A program made the position numbers and the translations under genes. From positions 372,001-436,000 of the forward strand of contig NZ_VTUX01000001.1 of NCBI RefSeq assembly GCF_008370495.1: 64,000 nt of DNA. Direction: 5' to 3'. Within the stretch, counting starts at the first letter, position 1. Each line of letters starts with the position of its first letter. Positions 8,797 to 17,321 of the stretch are shown here, in pieces. The notes under the pieces were generated by a model. That model ran no database searches and was not told the origin of the DNA. It was given only the letters and a program-made list of their open reading frames with translations. This stretch comes from Pseudohalioglobus sediminis. Lineage in GTDB: Bacteria > Pseudomonadota > Gammaproteobacteria > Pseudomonadales > Halieaceae.

Positions 8797-9453
8797 TCAG
8801 AACTTGTAGGCAATACCGATGTTGTAAACCCAGGGGTCAATATCCACATCGAACTTGACCTTGGCATTGCCCGCATCACGCAGGGTTACCTCGGCAGTAG
8901 TGTCGATATCGATGTACCAGACACCCACGTTGAACGCCCAGTGCTCGCCGAAAGGAATGTCAACGCCGGCAGAGGCGGACAGGCCGAACGAGTCATCAAG
9001 GTCCAGGTCTGCTTTACCCACGATGCCTTCCAGGTCACTGGCGACGCTTTCGTCAAAGAAATAGGTGTAGTTCACGCCCACGCCAACATAGGGCTGCCAG
9101 CCGCTGTTGCCACCACGGGGATACCACTGGATGGACAGGGTCGGGGGCAGGTGCTTGGTGTCACCGGCCTTGGCGTCAATTTCGTTGACGTCGATATCAT
9201 GGCTGAAAGGTGTTGCAGCCAGCAGTTCGATGCCGAACTGCTCGGTCGCCATGTAGGTACCGATGATACCCAACTGGGTATTGTCATCGACGTCCACGGT
9301 AACCCCCAGGTCTCCAACGACATCGCTGTCGGCATCAGGTGCAACGGTCGTGGCGCCAAGGCGCAGGATCCAGTCGCCGGCCTCGTAGGCCTGTGTCATT
9401 GCGGTACCGCCGGCCAGTGCAGCTGCGACTGCGAGGGTAAGAACTTTCTTCAT
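8797..9453 (-). CDS. ompW: OmpW family outer membrane protein
   Basis: This 218-residue protein has a signal peptide (MKKVLTLAVAAALAGGTAMTQ, cleaved near AYEAGDW). The mature start YEAGDWILRLGATTVAPD is typical of OmpW, as are the LPPTLSIQWYP strand, YVGVGVNYTYFF and the C-terminal aromatic residue (GIAYKF) needed for BAM insertion. OmpW forms an eight-stranded barrel with a hydrophobic channel for small nonpolar molecules. The ATG is preceded by AGGAGTG. An FNR-type box lies about 91-104 bases upstream and an intrinsic terminator follows, so the gene is its own unit. Oxygen control is likely. Confidence 0.93.
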   Translation of the reverse strand: MKKVLTLAVAAALAGGTAMTQAYEAGDWILRLGATTVAPDADSDVVGDLGVTVDVDDNTQLGIIGTYMATEQFGIELLAATPFSHDIDVNEIDAKAGDTKHLPPTLSIQWYPRGGNSGWQPYVGVGVNYTYFFDESVASDLEGIVGKADLDLDDSFGLSASAGVDIPFGEHWAFNVGVWYIDIDTTAEVTLRDAGNAKVKFDVDIDPWVYNIGIAYKF

Positions 9454-9515
9454 GATTCACTCCTATCTATGGACATCGATGCAGGAGTGTTTCTACCCCT
9501 GTATCAGCTGGGGCT

Positions 9516-9557
9516 ATGGTAGGGTTGCGCCCCCCCGGAGACATTGATGTCAATCAA
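9516..9557 (-). promoter_or_regulatory. FNR/Anr box and class II promoter of ompW
   Basis: TTGATGTCAATCAA (9544-9557) is a perfect match to the FNR/Anr consensus TTGAT-N4-ATCAA. On the minus strand, TACCAT (9516-9521) is a possible -10 element placed so that the box would centre near -41.5, the class II activation position. In E. coli ompW is known to respond to FNR, which supports the reading. The exact transcript start is inferred. Confidence 0.8.
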
Positions 9558-9606
9558 GAGATACGCCAGAGGTGATGTGCGACCTTGGTAGTATTACCGA
9601 AAGCGC

Positions 9607-10287
9607 TTATTCCCAGGGGTGATCGAGGCTGCGGCCGCAGCCCTGGTAGCTGCGGTCGTTTATTTGAACCATCACCGCGAAGGGGAAGCTCTCCCCGCTC
9701 ATACTGTCATTGCACTCGCTTTCGACCACTGTAGCCCGCAGGGTGTCTGCGCCATGACTGGCTGTATAGAAAACCTGTTCGCGCCCGGTTTCGCGGCTGA
9801 TATCAGTGAAGCGCAGCTTGCTGGCGCCGTAGTCGCCCACGAATAACACGCTGTCATCCTCACGAATTTCCAGGTGCCAGCCCGGTTCGTTGCCCACGGC
9901 GCGAAAATCAACACCCCGGCGGCGGGCATCTTCCCAGGGCGCCCTGGCCGGATTGAGCCGACAATCGCGATAGGTACGCCCCGCCACTTCCAGCAGGGCC
10001 TCGTCGCCTTTTGACCAGAACACCACATCCGCTTCCTGGTATTTGCTACCCGAGCCGGCGCGCACCTGGGGCAACACCAGGTAACGATCCTCCAGCCAGA
10101 TCGCCATTTCTCCCGGGCCGAGACGGGCAATGAATTCCATATCGCCACACTCGTATACCAGGGTCCGGGCCAGCGGGCGCTGGTCGGGGTGGAAATCCTG
10201 GCTAGCCTGTGCCGTCTCTGCGGGCACCTGGCCGGCGCAGGCTGCGACCGACAACGACAACATGAAGGGCACAATCACTTTTTTCAC
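9607..10287 (-). CDS. lipoprotein with MliC-like and COG3650-like domains
   Basis: The start was chosen at the GTG at 10287, with GGAGA upstream. This gives a lipoprotein signal with lipobox VAAC (Cys17). Residues about 45-115 resemble the MliC lysozyme-inhibitor fold: two cysteines (VYECGD and YRDCRL) frame a small beta-barrel with VVFWSKGDEALLEVAG. Residues about 130-226 match the COG3650 pattern (VGNEPGWHLEI, then the C-terminal YQGCGRSL). It probably sits in the outer membrane facing the periplasm and could protect against lysozyme. It overlaps the rarD stop by four bases (GTGA), so translation is likely coupled. Confidence 0.8.
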   Translation of the reverse strand: MKKVIVPFMLSLSVAACAGQVPAETAQASQDFHPDQRPLARTLVYECGDMEFIARLGPGEMAIWLEDRYLVLPQVRAGSGSKYQEADVVFWSKGDEALLEVAGRTYRDCRLNPARAPWEDARRRGVDFRAVGNEPGWHLEIREDDSVLFVGDYGASKLRFTDISRETGREQVFYTASHGADTLRATVVESECNDSMSGESFPFAVMVQINDRSYQGCGRSLDHPWE

Positions 10288-11252
10288 AACGCGTTCTCCA
10301 TCGCTTGATCGACCGGGCGGAGGTATCGCCGGCAGGGCCATTCACTGGCCGCCTGTAGCCGCCGCAGGTTACGTGAGCGACGAAAATTATCAACCGTGAC
10401 CACAACCAGTCCCACCCATACCAGGGCGAAGGCGGCTGCCTGGACGCCGCTGAAGGGTTCGTTGAAAGCCAGCACGGCCACCAGCAGCTGCGCAGTGGGT
10501 CCAATGTAAAACACCAGTCCCAGGGCAGTCAGCGGCAACAGGCGGCTGGCAGCCACATAGGCCATCAACGGAATCGCGGTGAATGCGCCCGCGCCCAGCA
10601 ACACCAGGTCCACTCCAAGGCCATATTGCCCGAGACCGGCGCCATCCCGATACAGCACCCAGGCCAGTGCGAAAGGCGCCATTAGCATGGTCTCGACAAA
10701 CAGTCCTTCCAAAGAATCGACGGCGACCTTCTTGCGGATGGCACCGTACAGCCCGAAGCTGAGAGACAATCCCAGTGCGATCAGCGGCAGGCCGCCGAAA
10801 TACAGCACCTGTAACAGCAACGCGGCCACGGCGAAGGCAACACCCGTTTTCTGCGCCAGCCCGATGGATTCACCAAACAGGGTCAGGCCGATCGCCACGT
10901 TAACCAGCGGTAAAAGAAAGTAACCCAGCGCGGCAGCGGAGGCCTGCTGGTGAGTGATCGCCCAGAGAAAAATCAGCCAGTTGGCACCGATAAGCGTGGC
11001 TGAGAGGAACATTATGCCGAGGGTTCGCGGCTGGCGCAGAATTGCCAGCGCACCGCGCAAGCGCCCCAGCAACAGCAGGCAAAGCAGCACGAATGGCACG
11101 GACCACAATGCCCGATGCGCCAGGATATCCTGCGCCGGGACCGGTTCTGCATGAACCCAGTAGAGCGCAGCAAAGCCCCAGATGAGATAGGACACCACGC
11201 CGAGTAGCAAACCGCGACGCGCGTCACCGGTACTGAGAGCGGGAGCAGACAT
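10284..11252 (-). CDS. rarD: EamA family transporter RarD
   Basis: The 322-residue product has ten predicted membrane helices in two EamA repeats. GLLLGVVSYLIWGFAALYWV at the N-terminus and HRALWSVPFVL are RarD hallmarks, as is the second-repeat SLSFGLYGAIRKKVAVDSLEGL. It belongs to the drug/metabolite transporter superfamily; the name comes from chloramphenicol sensitivity studies, and the natural substrate is unsettled. It starts two bases after the stop of the TauE/SafE gene and ends overlapping the lipoprotein gene, so the three form one operon on the minus strand. Confidence 0.92.
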   Translation of the reverse strand: MSAPALSTGDARRGLLLGVVSYLIWGFAALYWVHAEPVPAQDILAHRALWSVPFVLLCLLLLGRLRGALAILRQPRTLGIMFLSATLIGANWLIFLWAITHQQASAAALGYFLLPLVNVAIGLTLFGESIGLAQKTGVAFAVAALLLQVLYFGGLPLIALGLSLSFGLYGAIRKKVAVDSLEGLFVETMLMAPFALAWVLYRDGAGLGQYGLGVDLVLLGAGAFTAIPLMAYVAASRLLPLTALGLVFYIGPTAQLLVAVLAFNEPFSGVQAAAFALVWVGLVVVTVDNFRRSRNLRRLQAASEWPCRRYLRPVDQAMENAL

Positions 11253-11254
11253 CG

Positions 11255-11977
11255 TCAGCCCCCGTAAAACGGCAGCGCGATCATCCGCAGCGCCAGCAGT
11301 GTGATCAGCAGCTTGAACCAGCGCTGGAAGTCAGCCTGCGGAAAAACACCACGCACGCGCGTACCCAGCCAGGACCCGGCTGTCACCGCAGCCACCATCG
11401 CCAGCACCAGTGGCCACCACGGGGCAAAGCTGAACCCTATCGCCACAAAGGCGCTGACCCGCATGACATGACTGATAGTCATGTAAACAGCGGTATTTAC
11501 CACCAACCAGTCGCGCTGCTGGTTGCGCCTCAACATCACTGCGGCACCCAGTGGCCCGGTGGCGCCCGCCACCATACCCAGGCCAGTCTGGTAACAGCCC
11601 AGCGCCGCCAGGCTGAGCTGCCCGCGCCCGGGCAGTTGCGGCAGTGGCAACCAGGTCAGCAGCAGAATCAACACACCCACAATAGCGGGCAGCCAGTGCA
11701 GGTTCAGGCTGGCGTAAACGCCGCCACCCAGCACGGCGCCCAGCAGTGCGCCGAACACCAGCGGTGGCAGCATTCGCCAATCTATATGGCGCCAGCCGAA
11801 CCCGGCGCGGGAGGCATTACTGGCCAACTGCGTGCAGGCATGGATGGGGAAGATCGCGTGAACAGGCACCAGGCCCGGCATCACGCTGATCAACAGCACA
11901 CCACCACCCATACCCATCGCCCCGGCCAGGGCCGAGGTGAGAAAGGCGACTGGCACCAGGAAATATTCGGTGGGCAT
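11255..11977 (-). CDS. TauE/SafE family sulfite/organic-anion exporter-like protein
   Basis: The protein is hydrophobic with about eight membrane segments. The N-terminal PVAFLTSALAGAMGMGGGVLLI is the TauE/SafE first repeat (GxxGxGGG), and a second glycine-rich repeat (GCYQTGLGMVAGATGPLGA) follows at about residue 135. I chose the ATG at 11977 because the membrane domain starts at once; an earlier in-frame ATG at 12022 adds 15 polar residues, and neither has a strong ribosome site. The family exports sulfite, sulfoacetate or similar anions. It is the first gene of the operon with rarD and the lipoprotein. Confidence 0.85.
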   Translation of the reverse strand: MPTEYFLVPVAFLTSALAGAMGMGGGVLLISVMPGLVPVHAIFPIHACTQLASNASRAGFGWRHIDWRMLPPLVFGALLGAVLGGGVYASLNLHWLPAIVGVLILLLTWLPLPQLPGRGQLSLAALGCYQTGLGMVAGATGPLGAAVMLRRNQQRDWLVVNTAVYMTISHVMRVSAFVAIGFSFAPWWPLVLAMVAAVTAGSWLGTRVRGVFPQADFQRWFKLLITLLALRMIALPFYGG

Positions 11978-12057
11978 CGGCAGGCAGCGCTCGTGTGGGT
12001 GTGATAGCGTAATGCGCTGCAAGTCTACTGGCCAACCGCAGCAACAGGAAGCACGAC

Positions 12058-12795
12058 ATGTTTGATCTCACTGGAAAAACCGCCCTGGTAACCGGCGCCG
12101 GCCGCGGCGTGGGCCTCGGTATAGCAAGGGTGCTGGGCAGGCAGGGAGCCGCGCTGCTGATCAACGACCTGTTCGAGGAGCGCGCGCTGGCGGCCTGCGC
12201 GCAACTTTCCGCGGAGGGGCTACAGGCCAGCGCCCTGCCCTTCGACACCACGGATTACGACGCCGTCTCAGCGGCCGTCGAGGCGGCCGGGCGCATCGAT
12301 ATCCTGGTCAACAACGCCGGCATCCCGGGGCGCGAGGGTATGGCGCTACAGCCCTTTGCGGAAACCTCTCCACAACAGTGGCGCCCCATGGTTAACGTCA
12401 ATCTCTATGGCACGCTCAACTGCAGTCACGCTGTTCTGACGGGCATGCGCGAACGCGGCTGGGGTCGTATCATCGTGGTCAGTTCGGATGCGGGCCGCGT
12501 GGGCACCAATGCCGGCGTGACCCTTTACGGCGCCTGCAAGGCCGCCGCCGTGCACTTCGTGCGTAACCTGTCACAAGAGGTGGCAGCCAGCGGCATCACC
12601 GCCAACGCCATTGCCCTGGGCCCAATGGATAACCTGCCGGAGGAGATTGTCGAATTCGTTGCCCGCGGCATACCGGTGCCCAGGACCGGCAGTGGCGACG
12701 ACGCTGGCAGCGCCATCGCTTACCTGGCCAGTGAAGAGGCGAGCTGGGTAACGGGCCAGGAACTGCCGGTAAACGGCGGCCTGAGCCCGAGTTGA
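12058..12795 (+). CDS. SDR family oxidoreductase
   Basis: This is a classical 245-residue short-chain dehydrogenase. The cofactor motif TGAGRGVGLG is at residues 12-21, NNAG follows IDILV (about residue 83), the catalytic Ser is in VVSSDAG, and Tyr157/Lys161 form YGACK. Asp in the LLINDLF strand suggests NAD(H) rather than NADP(H). The C-terminal ASWVTGQELPVNGGLSPS is typical of 3-oxoacyl-ACP-reductase-like SDRs. The substrate cannot be told. It stands alone, divergent from the TauE gene and convergent with the next gene, with 28 bases between stops. Confidence 0.9.
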   Translation: MFDLTGKTALVTGAGRGVGLGIARVLGRQGAALLINDLFEERALAACAQLSAEGLQASALPFDTTDYDAVSAAVEAAGRIDILVNNAGIPGREGMALQPFAETSPQQWRPMVNVNLYGTLNCSHAVLTGMRERGWGRIIVVSSDAGRVGTNAGVTLYGACKAAAVHFVRNLSQEVAASGITANAIALGPMDNLPEEIVEFVARGIPVPRTGSGDDAGSAIAYLASEEASWVTGQELPVNGGLSPS

Positions 12796-12823
12796 GCTGA
12801 AGCCCGCGCGCCACGGTGCCGGT

Positions 12824-14095
12824 TTATTGCGGCCGTGACAGCGCTTCGCGCTGCAGCGCGGTAATGTCCGCGCCGGCGACCTGGCTGGCCAGCGTGTTCA
12901 GGCGCTCGAGACTGACAACACCTCGTGTGGCGGCAAGCTCCCGCGCCACGTCATCAAGGCTGGCGCGACCGTTCGAGGCCTGGCGAATATCCTGATCGAG
13001 CCCGAGCAGCACAGCGACAGCGCGCGCGGTCACCGCACCCGATGAGCGCTTCACCAGCAGCGAGTCCGCCTCCCTGCCCCAGTCTTCCAGTTCTGCCAGT
13101 GTTTGCTGGTACCGCGCCGTACTCATACCGCCGGACCGATACAGCAGGTTGACAGCGTAGTACTCCGCCAGGCCCTCCACGATCCAGTCGCTCTCGTGGT
13201 CCCCGCGAATACCCGACGCCACGTGCACCAGTTCGTGGATCAGGCTGCTGGTCCGGTTACCGCTGACCAGGGGCCGGCTGCCGTGCATGAACAGGGAGCG
13301 TGTGCCAGACAGGCCACCCAGCCACATCGGCTCCCGCGCAGAGACCACCAGCAGGCGCTGTGGGAAGCCGGGGAAGATCGCAGTCACCTCGGGCAGCACC
13401 CAGTTGAGAAAGGCCAGCGTATCCTGGAGGCGGATATCCTCGCCCCGGGGCGCCGCGACCCGGATGTCGACACCCTCGATGTCATCCTGCCGCGAGGTGA
13501 TCCGGCCCAGTATCAACCAGCCCTTGGGACGTATCAGGCCGCGCCCCGGATCGACCAGGCGGTAGCGTTTGTCGCCGTCTTCCTCGTAAGGGGCGGCCAC
13601 AGACCAGTCCTCTGGCAGGTCGAAGCTTAGCGAAGCCCGGGATTGCAGCCCTTTAGCGGCAGTCACGGCCATGGGAGGAATCATCTTGTCGCTGCGCAAT
13701 ATCGACCAGTCCGCGTTGATGTACGAGTCGTAGCGACCCGAGGCTTTCTGGTTTTTGATCACGAACTGGTAGCGCAATGTCGCCACCGGGGGTGAGGGTT
13801 TCCAGGTGACCTTGTCGTCAGCGACATCGAGGCCGCTATCACCGGAGAACGCAAGATGCCTGTCCGCATCCACGCGCAGCACCACCTTGCTGGGCAACTT
13901 CTCACCACGCAGGGCGATTTCCACTCTGGCGATGCCCTCGTCTGGAACGATCTGCGCGCGGTAATCGACGTCGTAGGTGGCGGCGCTGACGATGGGCGCG
14001 ATCACCAGCAGCGTCGCCGCGAAGGCCCAGCGCAAGGCCGCCGGCATTCGCGGGCTCAGCCATGGTAGGGATGCGCTGTAGCTTGGCGTGAGCAT
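12824..14095 (-). CDS. secreted M1/M61-like gluzincin metallopeptidase
   Basis: The start was placed at the ATG at 14095, with GGAG eight bases upstream; an earlier ATG at 14113 has no such site. A signal sequence (WAFAATLLVIAPIVSA) follows a short polar stretch. The N-terminal half is beta-rich, and HELVH (293-297 counted from 14113) with EGLAEYY 16-20 residues later gives the HExxH plus Glu zinc site of gluzincins, followed by a helical C-terminal region. It is expected in the periplasm. It resembles M61/M1 proteins in layout but lacks the GAMEN-type exopeptidase motif, so the specificity is open. Confidence 0.75.
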   Translation of the reverse strand: MLTPSYSASLPWLSPRMPAALRWAFAATLLVIAPIVSAATYDVDYRAQIVPDEGIARVEIALRGEKLPSKVVLRVDADRHLAFSGDSGLDVADDKVTWKPSPPVATLRYQFVIKNQKASGRYDSYINADWSILRSDKMIPPMAVTAAKGLQSRASLSFDLPEDWSVAAPYEEDGDKRYRLVDPGRGLIRPKGWLILGRITSRQDDIEGVDIRVAAPRGEDIRLQDTLAFLNWVLPEVTAIFPGFPQRLLVVSAREPMWLGGLSGTRSLFMHGSRPLVSGNRTSSLIHELVHVASGIRGDHESDWIVEGLAEYYAVNLLYRSGGMSTARYQQTLAELEDWGREADSLLVKRSSGAVTARAVAVLLGLDQDIRQASNGRASLDDVARELAATRGVVSLERLNTLASQVAGADITALQREALSRPQ

Positions 14096-14167
14096 ATCGA
14101 TCGCTCCGTACAATGGCCCGCAGCACTCAGAGCGCCGGTGATGCGGCCCAGGGTCTGTTATCAGGCC

Positions 14168-15214
14168 CTAGATCGTACCGCGCTCTTTCGCCATGTCCAG
14201 CGCCAGGTCTTCGATCATGTCTTCCTGGCCACCGACGGTGCGACGGCGCCCCAGTTCCACCAGGATATCGCGACTGGACAGGTTGTACTTTTCCGCACTG
14301 CGCTTGGCGAATAGCAGGAAGGACGAGTACACGCCGGCATAGCCGAGGGTCAGTGCGTCCCGGTCGATGCGCACCATGTGATCCATCATCGGTACGATCA
14401 GGTCCTCGGCGATGTCCATTGCCTTGAAGGTGTCCACGCCGGTTTCGATACCCATGCGATCACACACCGCAATAAACACTTCCAGCGGGGTGTTACCTGC
14501 TCCCGCGCCGAGACCAGCCATCGAACCATCGATGCGGTTGGCCCCGGCCGCCACGGCGGCGATAGAATTGGCCACGCCCATGCCGAGATTGTGATGGCCG
14601 TGAAAACCGATCTCGGTTTCCGGTTTCAGTTCGGCCCGCGCCAGCGCCACCCGCGCGGTGACGTCGTCGGGCAGCATGTAGCCGGCGGAATCGGTGATGT
14701 AAACACAATTGGCACCGAAATCTTCCATCATCTTGAGCTGCACCAGCAGTTCTTCCGGCTCAATCATGTGCGCCATCATCAGAAAGCCCACCGTGTCCAG
14801 GTGGTCAATGCTGGCGGCCATGGTCAGGTGCTGCTCGGAGACATCCGCCTCGGTGCAGTGGGTGGCCACACGGATGGTGGATATACCGCAGTCCACCGCC
14901 ATCTTCAGGTGATCGACGGTACCGATACCCGGCAACAGCAGGGCGGAGATTTTCGCCTGCTTCATTTCCTTGCACACCGCGGTCAGGTAGTCCTCGTCCG
15001 AGGCCGCCGGGAAACCGTAGTTCACCGAGGCACCACCGAGGCCGTCGCCGTGGGTGACTTCGATCAGCGGCACGCCCGCCTCGTCCATGGCCCGCGCCAC
15101 TGTAACCATCTCATTCACGGTGATCTGGTGTTGCTTGGGGTGCATACCGTCACGCAGGCACATGTCGTGTACGGTGATTTTTTTGCCTTTCAATTCCACG
15201 TTACTCAACCTCAT
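14168..15214 (-). CDS. dmpG: 4-hydroxy-2-oxovalerate aldolase
   Basis: The 348-residue product has the family start [18 protein letters not shown] (R21, D22) and [10 protein letters not shown] (His205, His207), the catalytic Arg and the divalent-metal ligands of DmpG/BphI/MhpE. The C-terminal [27 protein letters not shown] is the region that contacts the dehydrogenase partner. It splits 4-hydroxy-2-oxovalerate into pyruvate and acetaldehyde, which is channelled to DmpF. It is the last gene of dmpE-dmpF-dmpG, separated from dmpF by 139 bases that hold a large inverted repeat. Confidence 0.96.
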   Translation of the reverse strand: MRLSNVELKGKKITVHDMCLRDGMHPKQHQITVNEMVTVARAMDEAGVPLIEVTHGDGLGGASVNYGFPAASDEDYLTAVCKEMKQAKISALLLPGIGTVDHLKMAVDCGISTIRVATHCTEADVSEQHLTMAASIDHLDTVGFLMMAHMIEPEELLVQLKMMEDFGANCVYITDSAGYMLPDDVTARVALARAELKPETEIGFHGHHNLGMGVANSIAAVAAGANRIDGSMAGLGAGAGNTPLEVFIAVCDRMGIETGVDTFKAMDIAEDLIVPMMDHMVRIDRDALTLGYAGVYSSFLLFAKRSAEKYNLSSRDILVELGRRRTVGGQEDMIEDLALDMAKERGTI

Positions 15215-15236
15215 CTGTTCTCAACCCGAGCACGGT

Positions 15237-15345
15237 CCGTGGTGCCGGGATTGGTATGTCAGGACACGCCGTGAATACATCCATATAGGCTCGGGCTCGG
15301 CATCCATGCCTCGCACGGTCTGCCATACCAATCCCGGCACCACGG
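15237..15345. repeat. 109-base palindromic repeat element between dmpF and dmpG
   Basis: Two perfect 22-base inverted arms (15237-15258 and 15324-15345; the left arm begins CCGTGGTGCCGGGATT) flank a 65-base centre. The element fills most of the gap between two genes that normally lie close together. The form suggests a small non-autonomous mobile or REP-like element found in many copies. I could not find a second copy in this window. Confidence 0.85.
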
Positions 15346-15353
15346 CCCTCAGT

Positions 15354-16262
15354 TCAAGCCGCAGCTGGGCTAAACTTACCCGCAAGTATCTCTTCCGCGT
15401 ACATCTCCGCCGTGCGCAAACCGGCGGCCGTCATGATGTCCAGGTTACCGGCATATTTAGGCAGGAAGTCACCAAGGCCTTCCACCTCCATGTAAATCGA
15501 TACCCGCTTGCCATCGAACACCGGGCCGTTCTTCAGGGTATACCCCGGCACATACTTCTGCACTTCAGCAATCATGTCATGCACCGACTGGGTGATGGCT
15601 TCCTGGTCCGGGTCATCGTGGGTCAGGCAGTGCACCGTATCGCGCATGATCAGCGGTGGCTCCGCCGGGTTGATGATAATGATCGCCTTGCCGGTGTGGG
15701 CCCCGCCGCAAACCTCGATACCTTTCGCCGTGGTGCGGGTGAACTCATCGATATTCTTGCGGGTTCCGGGGCCGGCTGACTTGGAGCTCACCGTGGCGAC
15801 AATCTCACCGTAGGTGACATCCTGTACCCGGCTGACCGCTGCCACCAGCGGGATCGTCGCCTGCCCGCCGCAGGTCACCATGTTCACGTTCATGGCTTTT
15901 GCGGCCACCGCATCAGCGAGATTGACCGGCGGCACACAGAAGGGGCCGATCGCCGCCGGGGTGAGGTCGATCATCACCGCGCCCTGCTCGTTTACCTTGC
16001 GGCTGTTCTCGGCGTGCACGTAGGCAGAGGTGGCGTCGAAGCAGATCTGCACGCCATCTTCCCGCATCGTCGGCAGCATGCCGTCGACGCCCTCGGCAGT
16101 AGTTTTCAGGCCCATCTCCGCTGCGCGGGCCAGGCCGGGGGATTCCGGGTCCACACCCACCATCCACACGGGCTCGATGACATCGCTGCGCTGGGCCTTC
16201 ATCAGCAGGTCGGTGCCGATATTGCCGGGGCCGATAATGGCCGCTTTGATTTTGTTGCTCAT
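15354..16262 (-). CDS. dmpF: acetaldehyde dehydrogenase (acylating)
   Basis: The 302-residue product has the Rossmann motif GPGNIG (11-16) and the catalytic Cys131 in [11 protein letters not shown]. Further DmpF/BphJ/MhpF family segments are [28 protein letters not shown] and [17 protein letters not shown]. It oxidises acetaldehyde with CoA and NAD to acetyl-CoA, taking the aldehyde through a tunnel from the aldolase DmpG. It lies between dmpE and dmpG on the minus strand, and repeat elements occupy both intergenic gaps. Confidence 0.97.
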   Translation of the reverse strand: MSNKIKAAIIGPGNIGTDLLMKAQRSDVIEPVWMVGVDPESPGLARAAEMGLKTTAEGVDGMLPTMREDGVQICFDATSAYVHAENSRKVNEQGAVMIDLTPAAIGPFCVPPVNLADAVAAKAMNVNMVTCGGQATIPLVAAVSRVQDVTYGEIVATVSSKSAGPGTRKNIDEFTRTTAKGIEVCGGAHTGKAIIIINPAEPPLIMRDTVHCLTHDDPDQEAITQSVHDMIAEVQKYVPGYTLKNGPVFDGKRVSIYMEVEGLGDFLPKYAGNLDIMTAAGLRTAEMYAEEILAGKFSPAAA

Positions 16263-16295
16263 ATTTTGCTCTCTAATTCTGAATCGTTGAACCTG

Positions 16296-16370
16296 CTGTA
16301 GGAGCGGCTACAGCCGCGATTTTCTTCGGCAGCTTCCCAGACTGAATCGCGGCTGTAGCCGCTCCTACAG
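16296..16370. repeat. REP/REPIN-type palindromic element between dmpE and dmpF
   Basis: Perfect 26-base inverted arms (16296-16321 and 16345-16370) with a 23-base spacer. Each arm carries GTAGGAGCGGCTACAGCCGC, and inside it GCGGCT-AC-AGCCGC is a smaller palindrome. This matches the GTAGGAGCGG-type REP sequences common in Pseudomonas and relatives, arranged as a REPIN pair. Confidence 0.92.
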
Positions 16371-16407
16371 GACACTGCCTGATCGGTGCGAACGCAGCCC
16401 CGCTCGC

Positions 16408-17196
16408 CTATACAAACTTACAACTGCAGCCGCCGATGCCCTCGATTTCCAGGCGCATCTCATCCCCCGCCACCACCGGTATCAACGGGGCCAGCGAACC
16501 GGACAGGATCAATTCCCCGGCCTTGAAAGGAATACCGAATTCGCCCAGGGTATTGGCCAGCCAGGCCACGGCGGTGAGCGGGTTGCCCTGTACGGCGCTG
16601 CCCAGACCCTCGGAGTGGAATTCACCATTTTTCCAGATGGTCATCTTCAGGTTGGGCAGATCGTAATCGCGCGGGTCCACTTCTTTCTCACTCAGCACAT
16701 AAACACCGCAGGAGGCGTTGTCTGCCACGGTATCCTGGATCTTGATTTTCCAGTCTTCTATACGAGAATCAACGATCTCGAAACACGGGATGATGGTTTC
16801 GGTGGCGTCGAGCACATCCGCTTCAGTAACGCCCGGGCCGACCAGGTCTTTCTTCAGGCGGAAGGCGATTTCGCCCTCGGCGCGTGGCGCAATCAGGTTG
16901 CCGGCAATGGGAATCTCCGCGGCGTCGGGGTAGGCCATGGCGTCAGTAAGGAAACCGAAATCAGGCTGGAAAACGCCGAGCATCTCTTGAACCGGCTTGC
17001 TGGTCACGCCAATTTTCTTTCCCACGACCTTCTCGCCTTCATTGTCGAGGCGGTGCTGCAGCATACTCTGGCTGATGTGATAGGCGTCCTCGATCGTGAT
17101 TCCAGGCTCCTGCTCGGTGAGCGGTCGGACGCATACCTGCGCCCGCAGGGCCTGGTACAACGCTTCCCCATGCTGTTGAATTTTTTCTTCAATCAT
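16408..17196 (-). CDS. dmpE: 2-oxopent-4-enoate hydratase
   Basis: The 262-residue product matches DmpE/MhpD rather than DmpH in its distinguishing segments: GKKIGVTSKPVQEMLGV, FQPDFGFLTDAM, RAEGEIAFRLKKDL, and then IQDTVADNASCGVYVL. The acidic metal ligands lie in the AEGEIAF region. It adds water to 2-hydroxypenta-2,4-dienoate to form 4-hydroxy-2-oxovalerate, the substrate of DmpG. It is the first gene of the dmpEFG unit and divergent from a GntR regulator across a very AT-rich 125-base gap. Confidence 0.95.
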   Translation of the reverse strand: MIEEKIQQHGEALYQALRAQVCVRPLTEQEPGITIEDAYHISQSMLQHRLDNEGEKVVGKKIGVTSKPVQEMLGVFQPDFGFLTDAMAYPDAAEIPIAGNLIAPRAEGEIAFRLKKDLVGPGVTEADVLDATETIIPCFEIVDSRIEDWKIKIQDTVADNASCGVYVLSEKEVDPRDYDLPNLKMTIWKNGEFHSEGLGSAVQGNPLTAVAWLANTLGEFGIPFKAGELILSGSLAPLIPVVAGDEMRLEIEGIGGCSCKFV

Positions 17197-17228
17197 TGTT
17201 ACGCACTCCAGCGAACCGCCGAGAATTT

Positions 17229-17271
17229 AAAAATATATATTTTGTGCTGAATTGCCTATAATATATATTTT
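17229..17271. promoter_or_regulatory. AT-rich operator candidates between dmpE and gntR-1
   Basis: AAAATATATATTTT (17230-17243) is a perfect 14-base palindrome. AATATATATTTT recurs at 17260-17271, about 29 bases on. TATAAT (17257-17262) next to the second copy is a candidate -10 for the GntR gene. The arrangement suggests that the divergent regulator binds here and controls both directions. This is inferred. Confidence 0.5.
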
Positions 17272-17321
17272 CTGCCGTAAGGCAATAGCTGATTACCGCT
17301 TTAGAAACCGAGACGACGCAT

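Noticed and set aside
14378-15274. 298-codon plus-strand open frame with many His and Val
   Set aside because: It is the shadow of dmpG; its composition is typical of reverse-strand translation.
15237-15345. Considered as one unit of a CRISPR array
   Set aside because: There is only one inverted pair and no regularly spaced direct repeats; no cas genes are present.
16296-16370. REPIN considered as a transcription terminator
   Set aside because: The fold is strong, but no T-run follows on either strand and the sequence fits the REP family better.
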